A DNA stretch of 64,000 nucleotides from Cinnamomum chago (taxonomy: Eukaryota; Streptophyta; Magnoliopsida; Laurales; Lauraceae): contig CP142458.1 in assembly GCA_038049695.1 (NCBI GenBank), positions 42,873,501-42,937,500 on the forward strand, written 5' to 3'. The number at the start of each line of letters is the position of its first letter. Within the stretch, counting starts at the first letter, position 1. This document shows positions 1 to 10,990 of this stretch, one piece after another. Made by a program: the position numbers and the translations under genes. Below the pieces are notes generated by a model. It saw only the letters and a list, made by a program, of their open reading frames with translations, was not told the DNA's origin and searched no databases.

Positions 1-295
1 GAAAAAAACATTGCACATGCATCACTTGATTAGGCTTAAACACTTTCATACAACTTGTGATCTTTAGATTTTCATATCATTCACAAGTGTGTAATTGTTC
101 AAGTGATTTGCATAGAACTTCAATCATATCTTTTTGTGCCTTAAACTTTCAAATTGCATTAAGCATAAATTGATTGAGCTTACTTTTAAACTTGATTGAA
201 GTTTTCACATACACACTTCATAAGCATACATCTTTGCATTTCTTTGAGTGTTTGTGTGAGTTAGTTTTCATTTTCATATCCGCCTATTTAGAGGC
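1..295 (+). repeat. Left part of a split LTR (outer Sirevirus-like copy)
   Basis: This stretch is a diverged copy of the LTR interior seen at about 1415-1707 (shared landmarks: ACATTGCACATGCATCAC, the CCGCCTATTT box before GAGGC). It ends in GAGGC at 291-295, where a younger element of the same family has inserted. The LTR resumes at 7889. Its own 5' end lies outside the window, so it may be a 3' LTR or a solo LTR. Confidence 0.85.
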
Positions 296-812
296 TGTTA
301 GGTCTTTTGTATTTGCAATTTGATGGATGCATTTGCATATTGGCATCATTTGAATTCACACACATGCATTGATTTAAAATATCTTGAAATCTAGTTTTAC
401 CCATGCATAGCTTTTAAGATTTGGAAAAGCTTTTGTTTTATGCATGTTTTGGTTTTAAACTTGGATGCATTGGTTTTAGAACCCAAAACTCTTTTGAAAA
501 CCTAATTCCTTGTGCATTATATTTGGAAAATCATGTTAGGTATTTAGGTTTGAGCTTTGCATACATTCATTACAAAAAGAATCATTTTGTATGCAATTTC
601 ATTTGAAAAGAGTTGTTTTCAAATCAAGCTAGCCTTTGGTTTTAATCTTGTGAATCTCTTTAGGCTTTGTGTTTCTCATGTTTTTAAACATCTTAGAATA
701 CCTTAAAACATGTTATTTAAGCTTGATTTAGTGGCCAAAAAATCCACCAAAGAAAAACTTTGAAAATGGAAAAAGTTGGAATTTTGGCCCAGGGACTCGC
801 CCGACAATGTCG

Positions 813-955
813 TCGGTCGACCGAGCCCTGTGTCTCGGTCGACCGAGAACACTGCAGGGCAAATGGACAGTTTTTGAACTGTTTCAGGCCAACGGTCAGA
901 AATATGACCGTTGTGCTTTCTCGGTCGACCGAGACCTGTGTCTAGGTCGACCGAG
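813..955 (+). promoter_or_regulatory. Four CTCGGTCGACCGAG-type palindromes upstream of the LTR TATA box
   Basis: Copies at 813-824, 834-847, 920-933 and 942-955, as two close pairs; two are perfect 14-bp palindromes and the others vary at the ends. They lie 26-170 bp upstream of TATAAAG at 981, where LTR enhancers sit. The same four are in the right LTR at 6451-6593. A role as factor binding sites or methylation targets is inference; each carries several CpG sites. Confidence 0.6.
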
Positions 956-980
956 AACTAGCCGTTGGCAACTTTTTGGC

Positions 981-987
981 TATAAAG
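981..987 (+). promoter_or_regulatory. Probable LTR TATA box
   Basis: TATAAAG follows the palindrome cluster and precedes a pyrimidine-rich stretch; the identical site is at 6619-6625 in the 3' LTR. It is the best core promoter candidate in this LTR. Confidence 0.6.
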
Positions 988-2251
988 TCCATTCTTTTCC
1001 AACCTTCTTGGGTGTTGAACACATGAACCCTTGAGAGCATTTTGGAGCCATTGAAAGGGGATAAAGTTGGAAAGGCTAGAAGGTCATTAGGAGAGCTAAA
1101 GCTTGGATCAATGAGTTAAACAACCAAGTAAGCTCTACCTTTTGTTAATCATAGTTTTCATGTTTTGCTTAAGCTATTGGTAAATGGTTTTGTACATGAT
1201 AACTATGATGTGTAGAATCCTTTCTTCTTCTAATCTTTGGTCTAATTAAGATTGGATTCTTCACATTAGGTTTCAATCCAAGTTGTTTTTTAAAACTTAC
1301 TTAATCATGCTTAGCCAAAGTCTTTGATTTCCTTTAATGCATGATTCTTTGTCTTGGTTGAAACTTGCTTGTTGTTTTCATTCATTTAAACATTAGTAAA
1401 ATCTATTTGCTTTTGAAAACAACATTGCACATGCATCACATGTTCTAAGTTAGTCTTTTTCTTACAACTTGTGATTCTTGATTTTCATATCATAAACAAG
1501 TTATTAAACATACATGTGATTTGCATTAGACTTCATTCAAATCTTTTATGAGTCTTAAACTTTGAAATGCCTTGGGCATACATTTGATTAAGCTTCCTTT
1601 TTAATCTTGATTGAAGTCATCACACACACACCTCATTAGCATACATCTTTGCATTCTTAGAGTGTTTGTGTGAGTTTGTTATTCACTTTCAAATCCGCCT
1701 ATTTTAAGAGGCAATTACATTGAGCTAAAATTGTATCTCTTAGAGTGATCTTTTGTGAAGACACTTTCTTTGAGAAATCTTTATTTGTAAAGGTTATTGC
1801 TAAGCCTAAGAAAAGCAACTTGTAAGGTTATTGCTTAGCCTAATAAAAGCATATTGTAAGGTTATTGCTTAGCCTAAGAAAAGCATATTGTAAGGTTATT
1901 GCTAAGCCTAGAAAAGCACATAGAGAGGTTGTTGTTTAGCCTTGAAAAGCAACTTTGGAAGGGTTATTGCTTAGCCTAGTAAAAAGCATAATTAGTGGAA
2001 TCCGGTGGGGTGTTGGAGACACAAGCCGGTAGTGGATGTAGGCACGTTGGCCGAACCACTATAAATATTGTGTTGTGGTGATTGCTATGTGGTGATTGTT
2101 TTTGTTTTAGCTTCCGCATATTGATTGATTTATCATCACATGTGACTAGTTTAGTTTAAGAATTAAAATTGGTTTAAATTGGTCACAATTGTAGCACACC
2201 CTATTCACCCCCCCCCCCCCTCTAGGGTTAGGATCCTCGTGGACTTTCAAT

Positions 2252-2264
2252 TGGTATCAGAGAC
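2252..2264 (+). other. Primer binding site (initiator-Met tRNA)
   Basis: TGGTATCAGAGAC lies two bases after the LTR end. TGGTATCAGAG is the standard plant copia PBS, complementary to the 3' end of initiator methionine tRNA. Confidence 0.9.
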
Positions 2265-2350
2265 AAGTGCTCTAATCCCTTAGGATCAAGTGTTTGGAAC
2301 TCTTGATTAGGTGTAAAAACCTAGAGTTAAAACCCTAGAGTAGTGCTTAT

Positions 2351-3424
2351 TTGAAAATCATTAGAATGGACTCCACTATGCTAGACTTTGTAGATTCTTC
2401 TAGACCCCTCACTCTTCCTTCTATTAGAGATTCAAACCATCAATTAAATGAATATCAATTTGACTCAAAAGAGGAAGAAAATGAGTATGATGAAGATGAT
2501 CTTCAACAAGCCTACAATGAATTATATACATTATCTACAAAGCTTGATAAAAGAAACAAAAGCTTAAGAGAAGAATCTATGAATCTAACCAAAGATCTAG
2601 CCTCTTCAAAAGATGAACTTAGAGAGAAAGAAGAAGTAATAAAATGTCTAGACTCTAAGTTCATGATCTCTTTAAATAATCTATCTAACATTCAAGATGA
2701 ACTAAAAGAATTAAAGATGGATTATGATAATGTCAATAAGGAAAATTTAATTCTAAGAGATCAAATTACAAGACAAGATAAAGACTTTAACAACTTAGAA
2801 GCCAAGTTAATTAAAAGTAAGTTAAAAACTCAAGAACTTGGATCTAAAGTTGTTAATGAATTAAAACTTGCCAATGAAGAGCTAATCAAATATAAGGAAA
2901 TTGAAAATGAACTTTCAAAAGTCAAATATGAAAATTCAATCCTTATAACCAAAGTCACTCAACTTGAAAACTATAAACAAAAGTATGAGTGCAAGTTTAC
3001 CCAAAGTGAAGAGAAACTTGAAAAATTATTCAAATTGGGTAAATCTCATGGAGATAGGACGGGTATTGGATTTAATAGGAATATGTCTTATAACCCTAAA
3101 TTCACCAACACTTTTGTGAAAGGTGAGTCCTCATTCTCTAGCACTCACACTTCTTTGCCCAAGTCTAAATGTAATTATTGTGGCATTGAAGGACACTTTA
3201 CATTTGAGTGCAAACTAAGAAAAAGAAGCTATGTGTCTAAACCCATCTTTGAACTCAAGAAAGCTAAATCTATGAAGGGTAAGACACTAAAAATCAAGGA
3301 AAACTCCACAAAGACTAAACAAGTTAAATCTTTTAAAATGGAGTCTCCTAAAATAGATTCTAAAAAGCTTAAACAAGTTAAACCAAGCTTAAAAGAATCT
3401 TCTCAACCTATCTCCCTTATATGA
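2351..3424 (+). CDS. C-terminal gag-like protein with coiled coil and CCHC knuckle
   Basis: A 357-aa ORF. Residues about 45-240 are highly charged, heptad-like (coiled coil). It then runs through a DRTGIGF segment, which resembles the KTGLGF-type segment of Sirevirus gag, to one CX2CX4HX4C knuckle (CNYCGIEGHFTFEC, about residues 276-289) and a lysine-rich tail. The N-terminal gag domain expected in copia elements (UBN2-like) is missing, so this is a truncated nucleocapsid-type protein that could bind RNA and self-associate. The annotated first Met is the upstream-most in frame; MDSTMLDF a few residues later is an equally plausible start. It is uninterrupted, unlike other TE genes here, in line with the young LTRs. 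Confidence 0.75.
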   Translation: MKIIRMDSTMLDFVDSSRPLTLPSIRDSNHQLNEYQFDSKEEENEYDEDDLQQAYNELYTLSTKLDKRNKSLREESMNLTKDLASSKDELREKEEVIKCLDSKFMISLNNLSNIQDELKELKMDYDNVNKENLILRDQITRQDKDFNNLEAKLIKSKLKTQELGSKVVNELKLANEELIKYKEIENELSKVKYENSILITKVTQLENYKQKYECKFTQSEEKLEKLFKLGKSHGDRTGIGFNRNMSYNPKFTNTFVKGESSFSSTHTSLPKSKCNYCGIEGHFTFECKLRKRSYVSKPIFELKKAKSMKGKTLKIKENSTKTKQVKSFKMESPKIDSKKLKQVKPSLKESSQPISLI

Positions 3425-3428
3425 ACCC

Positions 3429-3734
3429 ATGAAAGAACTTTTGAAGAAAGTTGCTAAGTTAAATTCAAAATTCAAAAGTCAAGTAAAGGGAGAAAATAAG
3501 AAGAAAAGAAAAGTGAAACAATCCCCTAAGAAGAAAACTCACCAACATCAAAAGACAAATCACCATTCCAAGCTAAATTTAGTAAAATCTAAATATCATG
3601 GTGATAAGTCTAAATTGAAAATTTATCAAGTTAAATCTCCTATAGTTGGTGAGAAGTCCAAACTAGACCTCAAAGTTCAACCCTCCCAAGACCTTAGGTG
3701 GATTCCAAAAGTTATCTACTTAGTCAAACCTTAA
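3429..3734 (+). CDS. Lysine-rich ORF, possible gag tail
   Basis: A 101-aa ORF starting just after the gag stop, very rich in K, S, Q and H. The preceding tail has the same composition, so this may be the original gag-pol continuation detached by a stop codon. No domain was recognised. It could equally be chance in an A-rich stretch. Confidence 0.35.
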   Translation: MKELLKKVAKLNSKFKSQVKGENKKKRKVKQSPKKKTHQHQKTNHHSKLNLVKSKYHGDKSKLKIYQVKSPIVGEKSKLDLKVQPSQDLRWIPKVIYLVKP

Positions 3735-3740
3735 GGCCTT

Positions 3741-5325
3741 GACCCTACTTGACCAAACTATTCTTAAATAGTTAAATCACTTTGTTGGTCAAGTAAGTTG
3801 CATTTGCATTTTGTTTCTATATAGTTACATCTATTTAAATGCAATGTTTCTTTATGATCATTTGATTTTGTTTACATGCACCTTTCTAAGTTACATGTCA
3901 TGGTTTTCAAAATCTTTTGATTATAATTTCATCATGTTTGATTTGCTTTTTGCACACATATGTCTTGCATTGCATTTCTTTACATGATCAATTGATTATG
4001 TTTTTAAAGGCTTTCATAGCTAATTCATTCATGATCAATTGTTGTTGAGTCATTTGTGTAGATGTCATAGTAAGATTTTTTTTAACAAATGATTTGAATC
4101 AATTCAAGTTTTTCCATGGATTTCTAAGTTATATTTTTATATGGAAAATCATTGTCTTGAAAATTCAACTTGTATGTGTTTCAATTTAGTTATATCTTTT
4201 AAAATACAATGTTGAAAATTGATCTTCAAAATCATTCCTTTTATGCTCATTGTTGGATTTTTTTTTCAAAATGATTTGAAGATTGATTGATTGGAAATGC
4301 TCTATAACTTCATTAGTTAGATTCATCAAAGCATGTTCCATGATTCTCATTTCCTTTTCTTTTGGTTGTATTATCTTTAGAAATGGAAATGTATGTTGTT
4401 TGCATCTTTGCCTTTTTAGCTATTCTTTTTATATGCAAATGACAATTGGTTCCATGTATGGTTGTGATATTGGTAGTATTTGTAAAAACCATACTAGAAC
4501 CCAAATCCATCCTCTATGCCTATTAGTCATTTCTTTGTGGATGGTTATGATGTTGATTCATGTGTGTTCTCTTGATATCATCCTTATACATGTTTCAACC
4601 TCATATTAGTGTTCTTGATCATATGAACCTTTTTGAAATCCATTACTTGTATTTCATAGTTATATCTCTTGTTTGATGGATTTCTTAGTGTTGAATTCAT
4701 ATGATCTAGACACTTTGGAAATTGCATGCATTACAAAGCTTTATCCTTTTGCATTGCAATTTGCCTTGTTCATCACTATGCTCTTTAGGAACATCATAAT
4801 GTTCATGTTGCCACCTCTTTTGCTCATATAGGTATATATCATGACCACCATGTTTATATGTTCATAATATTGGTTGGTTATTAGTTGAGGTTGGCTTCAT
4901 GTTTGAATTTCATTTCATTCATTCTTGCACTTTAATAGTCATATTTATTGTTTGAATGAAATGATTTCAAAACTTACATAGCATATGATTTTCATAAGTA
5001 ATATTGATTGATGCTATGTTTGAGTAAACCCCACATCATGGATAGCTCTAATTTGGATTTCTCATAACAGTTATACTTTTAAATCCATTTTAGAGTGATT
5101 GTGTTAATAGTCATATCCTTTAATCTCAATTGATATGTTTGTTTCAATTGATATCCATGATTGCTTCTCCCATTAGACCTAGCTCTCTTTTGGTAATTTG
5201 ATCATATGAGCTTTATAGTTAAATGAATCTAATCCTTTCCTTGAAGTTAACCCTCACTTGGTTAAACCATCTACTTCTTGAATCTAATAGTTATATCTTG
5301 TCAAAATCTTGACAAAAGAAGAGAA
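3741..5325 (+). repeat. Array of imperfect hairpins inside the Sirevirus-like element
   Basis: This non-coding 1.6 kb is a succession of local inverted repeats with different stem sequences. Many have a TAGTTATATC-like motif in or near the loop. Examples: ACTTGACCAA 3747-3756 with TTGGTCAAGT 3785-3794; ATCTTCAAAATCATT 4222-4236 with 4270-4283; GATCATATGAA 4617-4627 with TTCATATGATC 4696-4706, enclosing GAAATCCAT 4635-4643 with ATGGATTTC 4676-4684. No coding potential is convincing. The transcript would be strongly folded. Confidence 0.6.
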
Positions 5326-5330
5326 TGGAT

Positions 5331-5933
5331 TGAGGGGGAGTGTAAACCTTCATAGGAAGAATTAGTTTTGATCAAATTCACCCTTGGAATGCTAATGAGC
5401 CCTTAGAGTTAACTTACATACATGATAGCCTGTTATGTATTTCATTTTCGATTACATTTGTTAACAGGTGCTACTAAAGGTATTCTTCTTGTCTCATGTG
5501 TGTAGGTACCTTTGCAATTTAATGTCAAAGGGGGAGAGAGAGTTCAAGTGTGACTCAAAGATCTCCTACTCTTCAAAGGGGGAGAGAGTTCGAGAGTTCA
5601 AGTACTCGAAGATCTCCTATCCATCAAAGGGGGAGAAAGCCTTCAAGTTCTCACGAGGAAGAGAGAGGCATGGTCAAAGGGGGAGAGCAAATAGAAGAAA
5701 GAAAGCTTGGAGCTAAAGAAGATGCTTGGCCAAAGAGAGGAAGATGAGAAGAAAGCTTGAAGAATGATCAAGCACCAAGCATCAAGAAGATTGAAGAAAA
5801 GAGCCCAAGAGCCCAAGCTAAGAGAAGAAGCATCCAACAAGATTTCAAGACTTGTCAAGCTAAGGGGGAGCTAAAGACTTTGTGTGAAAATTCTATGATG
5901 AGTAAGTTGCCATCAAATTGCAAAGGGGGAGAT
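5331..5933 (+). other. Cluster of seven polypurine tracts, last one used as PPT
   Basis: AAAGGGGGAGA-type tracts occur at 5527-5540, 5575-5588, 5626-5639, 5676-5687, and degenerate ones at 5331-5340 and 5871-5880. The final AAAGGGGGAGAT at 5922-5933 directly abuts the 3' LTR and is the expected plus-strand primer. Multiple upstream PPT copies are a Sirevirus trait as I recall it. Short ORFs across this stretch are purine-rich noise. Confidence 0.75.
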
Positions 5934-7888
5934 TGTTAGGTCTTTTGTATTTGCAATTTGATGGATGCATTTGCATATTGGCATCATTTGAATTCACACA
6001 CATGCATTGATTTAAAATATCTTGAAATCTAGTTTTACCCATGCATAGCTTTTAAGATTTGGAAAAGCTTTTGTTTTATGCATGTTTTGGTTTTAAACTT
6101 GGATGCATTGGTTTTAGAACCCAAAACTCTTTTGAAAACCTAATTCCTTGTGCATTATATTTGGAAAATCATGTTAGGTATTTAGGTTTGAGCTTTGCAT
6201 ACATTCATTACAAAAAGAATCATTTTGTATGCAATTTCATTTGAAAAGAGTTGTTTTCAAATCAAGCTAGCCTTTGGTTTTAATCTTGTGAATCTCTTTA
6301 GGCTTTGTGTTTCTCATGTTTTTAAACATCTTAGAATACCTTAAAACATGTTATTTAAGCTTGATTTAGTGGCCAAAAAATCCACCAAAGAAAAACTTTG
6401 AAAATGGAAAAAGTTGGAATTTTGGCCCAGGGACTCGCCCGACAGTGTCGTCGGTCGACCGAGCCCTGTGTCTCGGTCGACCGAGAACACTGCAGGGCAA
6501 ATGGACAGTTTTTGAACTGTTTCAGGCCAACGGTCAGAAATATGACCGTTGTGCTTTCTCGGTCGACCGAGACCTGTGTCTAGGTCGACCGAGAACTAGC
6601 CGTTGGCAACTTTTTGGCTATAAAGTCCATTCTTTTCCAACCTTCTTGGGTGTTGAACACATGAACCCTTGAGAGCATTTTGGAGCCATTGAAAGGGGAT
6701 AAAGTTGGAAAGGCTAGAAGGTCATTAGGAGAGCTAAAGCTTGGATCAATGAGTTAAACAACCAAGTAAGCTCTACCTTTTGTTAATCATAGTTTTCATG
6801 TTTTGCTTAAGCTATTGGTAAATGGTTTTGTACATGATAACTATGATGTGTAGAATCCTTTCTTCTTCTAATCTTTGGTCTAATTAAGATTGGATTCTTC
6901 ACATTAGGTTTCAATCCAAGTTGTTTTTTAAAACTTACTTAATCATGCTTAGCCAAAGTCTTTGATTTCCTTTAATGCATGATTCTTTGTCTTGGTTGAA
7001 ACTTGCTTGTTGTTTTCATTCATTTAAACATTAGTAAAATCTATTTGTTTTTGAAAACAACATTGCACATGCATCACATGTTCTAAGTTAGTCTTTTTCT
7101 TACAACTTGTGATTCTTGATTTTCATATCATAAACAAGTTATTAAACATACATGTGATTTGCATTAGACTTCATTCAAATCTTTTATGAGTCTTAAACTT
7201 TGAAATGCCTTGGGCATACATTTGATTAAGCTTCCTTTTTAATCTTGATTGAAGTCATCACACACACACCTCATTAGCATACATCTTTGCATTCTTAGAG
7301 TGTTTGTGTGAGTTTGTTATTCACTTTCAAATCCGCCTATTTTAAGAGGCAATTACATTGAGCTAAAATTGTATCTCTTAGAGTGATCTTTTGTGAAGAC
7401 ACTTTCTTTGAGAAATCTTTATTTGTAAAGGTTATTGCTAAGCCTAAGAAAAGCAACTTGTAAGGTTATTGCTTAGCCTAATAAAAGCATATTGTAAGGT
7501 TATTGCTTAGCCTAAGAAAAGCATATTGTAAGGTTATTGCTAAGCCTAGAAAAGCACATAGAGAGGTTGTTGTTTAGCCTTGAAAAGCAACTTTGGAAGG
7601 GTTATTGCTTAGCCTAGTAAAAAGCATAATTAGTGGAATCCGGTGGGGTGTTGGAGACACAAGCCGGTAGTGGATGTAGGCACGTTGGCCGAACCACTAT
7701 AAATATTGTGTTGTGGTGATTGCTATGTGGTGATTGTTTTTGTTTTAGCTTCCGCATATTGATTGATTTATCATCACATGTGACTAGTTTAGTTTAAGAA
7801 TTAAAATTGGTTTAAATTGGTCACAATTGTAGCACACCCTATTCACCCCCCCCCCCCCCTCTAGGGTTAGGATCCTCGTGGACTTTCA
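5934..7888 (+). repeat. 3' LTR of the Sirevirus-like element
   Basis: Near-identical to 296-2249 (offset 5638, then 5639 after a one-base poly-C difference). It is followed directly by the target duplication GAGGC at 7889-7893. Confidence 0.93.
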
Positions 7889-7893
7889 GAGGC

Positions 7894-8365
7894 AAATTAA
7901 TTTGAGCTTAAATTGTAATCTCTTAGAGTGTTGTGTAAACACTATCTTTGAGAAAATCTTCTTGATTTGTAAAGGTTATTGCTTATCCTAAGAAAAGCAT
8001 TGTGTAAGGGTTATTGCTTAGCCTTGAAAAGCATCTTGTAAAGGTTGTTGTTGAGCCTAGAAAAACAACTTTGTATAGGTTATTGCTTAGCCTTTGAAAA
8101 AGCATAAATAGTGGAAATCCGGTGGGGTGTTGGATTCACAAGCCGGTAGTGGATGTAGGCACGTTGGCCGAACCACTATAAATATTGTGTTGTGGTGATT
8201 GCTATGTGGTGATTGTTTTTTGTTTAGCTTCCGCATTTTATATGATTAATCATCACATTTGACTAGTTTATGTTAAGAAGTTAAAATTGGTCTAAATTGG
8301 TCACAATTGTAGCTCACCCTATTCACCCCCCCCCCCCTCTAGGGTTAGGATCCCAAGGACTTTCA
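7894..8365 (+). repeat. Right part of the split outer LTR
   Basis: Homologous to 1713-2249 of the inner LTR but clearly diverged and shorter. It has the same GGTTATTGCTTAGCC units, the GTAGGCACGTTGGCCGAACC block, a poly-C run and the terminal TTTCA at 8361-8365. No PBS follows, so it is a 3' or solo LTR. The next five bases (AGACT) would be its target duplication; the partner lies left of the window. Confidence 0.85.
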
Positions 8366-10990
8366 AGACTAACACAACAAGGTAGCTAAGTTTAGTTAAA
8401 TCCCATAAGAGGCCAATAAAGGCCAATACAAATCTCAAAATATCACAAAAGAACCCATGACCAAAATGAAGCGCCACTTAAGAACCCGCCCGACGTCTAG
8501 TTGACTTCGTCGGGTTGCCACTATCTGACTGGGGGTGGCTCAAGAGCCTCCTCCGGACGCTCCTCCTCAAAGGCAATGTCAGTTGCACCTGGGCACCAAC
8601 ATACAAGGGTCAAAACAACGGTTTGGCAGGTAATCAATTTAGGCATGAGCATGTAATAAGTAATTGTTTAAAGAAACAAATAAGACATTTTACTGAATTG
8701 TAAACAGTTACATGACTAAGGTACATTTCAAAATACGAGCAAAGCTAGCATGAATACTTATAATATCATGAATAGTTACATCCCACAATGAGCTCATCCT
8801 TTCTCTATCATTTATAATGAAAAGAGCAAGCACGCACGACAAGCACGATATACATAATATAATCACGACACGATTCCCACATATACGGGGATTCCGGCCG
8901 CGGAACCGGACACGCACGATGTGTAATAAAATACATGACCAGTCTGCAGACAGTCCACATGTTTAAGGACCCCCAGACAGTGGATCAAACTGAAGGGGCA
9001 GTCCAAGCTCATTGGTGTTCACTTAAATTCATGAATGCACAAAACACGGCGAAACACGTCTTAAACCAAATCAAGCTTGAAAGGGGAAATCACTTATCAG
9101 AACTAAGCAAGGCACGACTAGCAAGAGGCATAAGTATATATGCAAAACACGCATAAGAAGTGACCCCCTTTTATCCTTGAAACCATTTTTTCAAATGAGT
9201 TTATACTTAACTTCAAAACGAGTACACGATAATACTTGTTACATCAAACTAAAGTTCGAAGCAAAGTCTATCAAGCATATGTAAGGACCTTTGGTTGACA
9301 CTTGTGTAATTGAAACCCAAACGTTGGAATTGCAAAGAGAATTGGGTGCCCCCGAAGTTAAAGACATTTCAAATCTCAATTACACAATGTCAGGCTAAAA
9401 GCCGCATAACATATTCTAGTTTTCATCCCTGTAGAAATCCTTCTAAAAGCGGTTCATTTTGAGATTTCGGTCACCTCTCGATCACCTGTGGGTCTACCGA
9501 GACGGATATGTCGGTCGGCCGACAGCTGACCGACAAGCTGACCAACAGATTTTCCTAGAAAATCTCATCTCTCGGGAAAAGGAACCGAACTGACTTCGGT
9601 TGGTTGTCCGTCGACCGAGGTGGGAACGTCGGTTAGCCGACAGCTGACCGAAATCTGTCTTACGAAATGCAGGTCTCAAGAAAAGAAGCCGACTAAGTTC
9701 GGTTGGCTGTCGGTCGACCGAAGTGGGAACTTCGGTTAGCCGGCAGCTCACCGACGAGCTAACCAACGTTGCGCCGACAGTACATTTCAAGTCAGATTTT
9801 TACATTTCTTCTTCCCTTCTTCTTATTTCTCCTTCAACCTGCCCCTCCCTGAGCCTACAAGCACTCCAAGGGATTTAACGTACATTTACAAGCACAATTT
9901 CAAGCATCTCATTCCTATTCTCCCATCTAAAACAAAATCCCCAAAAAGTTCCATTCAAGACATAGATTTCCAATGAAATGAAGAGAATGAAAGAAACAAA
10001 CCAAATGCACACATGCTAACATCCATCCTAGATTGTTTACTTGCCTTAGTCCAAGATGTCACAACCTTCTTCAAGCACTTCCACTCGAGCTAAGCCAAAG
10101 GCTACAAAAACCCCATGAAAGCCATTCAAAACTCACTCAAACTCGAAAACAAGAAACCCATTTTCACAAACAGGTTTGTAAACATGTAAAACAAGATCTT
10201 TAGGAACCAAAAAGGCTCCATTAAAAAGATGGGTTGGAGTTCTTACCTAGAGATGCACAAACAAGAGAGGAGGAAGAAAATGGAGATCTTGCCCAACTAG
10301 AAACTTCAAGAAACTTGGATCAATGGAAAGCTTGGGATAAGAGGAAGAAGATGACGGTCTTGGAATTCCATTTGGAGTCTTCTAGCTTGATCATTCATGA
10401 AAAATGAAGTGGAAGAAAAAGGGTTTTCTCTCCTTGGCTGCTCTAGGGTTAGGGTTTAAGAGTTAAAAGAGGGAAGGAGAAGGAGTTGACTTATAAACCC
10501 TAGTAAATGGGCCCCAATGAGCCTAAACCAGACATGATCTTACAGGCATCGGATGAACTCGACGAAGAAGGATAAAACGATCCTCGAAATATCCAGTTTC
10601 CAAAAAGTATATTTTTGACATGGTTTTGAGATTTTGAAATTTGTTTCTAGATTTGTGAATAAAAGACAACTTTACCCTTTTTGGGCCAGAACTTGAGTTT
10701 TGGGCTTCAAACATGAATGGGCTGAAAACAAAAGTTGTAACAAATATTAAAACCATTCAATGAAATTAAAAATCACAATTAAAAATGGAAACGAATACGA
10801 TCCTCCCAAGCTTACACGTGCACTCAAGCCTCCCTGAGTGTGCCTGACTAACGTTAAACGTCCTCAAAATTTCCAAAGCTATATCCAGGACTAAAACTAA
10901 CTATTTCTAACCCACGATACCTAAACACACTTAAAACTAAACACATACTAATCACACTCTAATCGAATTAGTCTGGATCGGGGTCTAACA
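8366..10990 (-). repeat. Long gypsy-type LTR on the minus strand (interrupted at 8366)
   Basis: Read on the minus strand it starts TGTTAGACCCCGATCC at 10990, a start typical of long plant Ty3/gypsy (Tekay/Del-like) LTRs. It has a TTTATAA box at 10491-10497 followed by a pyrimidine-rich leader with an AAACCCTAA telo-box, then a tandem repeat (9489-9785). About 8370-8777 is an inverted copy of 10991-11420. Its end is cut by the Sirevirus-like LTR at 8365. No coding sequence was recognised; lineage is inferred. Confidence 0.6.
9489..9785 (-). repeat. Three tandem units of about 100-120 bp with GTCGACC palindromes
   Basis: Unit cores start near 9491, 9609 and 9709, each of the form CGACCGAnGTGGGAACnTCGG then GCCGACAGCTGACCGA (variants). 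Spacing is about 118 and 103 bp. They lie in the minus-strand LTR downstream of its TATA box. ORFs here only translate the repeat. Confidence 0.7.

Larger units (their letters stand above)
296..2249 (+). repeat. 5' LTR of the Sirevirus-like element
   Basis: Bounded by TGTTAGG and TTTCA. It contains four GGTCGACC palindromes (813-955), a TATAAAG box at 981-987 and, near its 3' end (about 1790-1990), a run of about seven degenerate 35-bp units of the form GGTTATTGCTTAGCCT...AAAGCA. A run of 13 C residues lies near 2208-2220. Short ORFs in it (for example 421-606 and 807-1034) recur identically in the other LTR and look non-coding. Confidence 0.92.
296..7888 (+). mobile_element. Non-autonomous Sirevirus-like Ty1/copia LTR element
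   Basis: A complete element: two LTRs of 1954 and 1955 bp starting TGTTAGG and ending TTTCA, a primer binding site matching initiator-Met tRNA directly after the left LTR, a polypurine tract directly before the right one, and 5-bp target duplications GAGGC at 291-295 and 7889-7893. By eye the LTRs differ at only about three places (a G/A near 806/6444, a C/T near 1410/7048, and poly-C length), so the insertion is young. The internal 3.7 kb holds only a C-terminal gag-like ORF; no protease, integrase or reverse transcriptase was found. It must use proteins from a relative. Sirevirus affinity is inferred from the coiled-coil/CCHC gag, the run of repeated PPTs and CpG-rich palindromes in the LTR, all traits I recall for Sireviruses. 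Confidence 0.88.

Noticed and set aside
421-1034. Open reading frames of 61-75 codons repeated exactly at 6059-6672
   Set aside because: They are identical only because they lie in the two LTRs; no codon bias or family resemblance, and one translates the GTCGACC palindromes.
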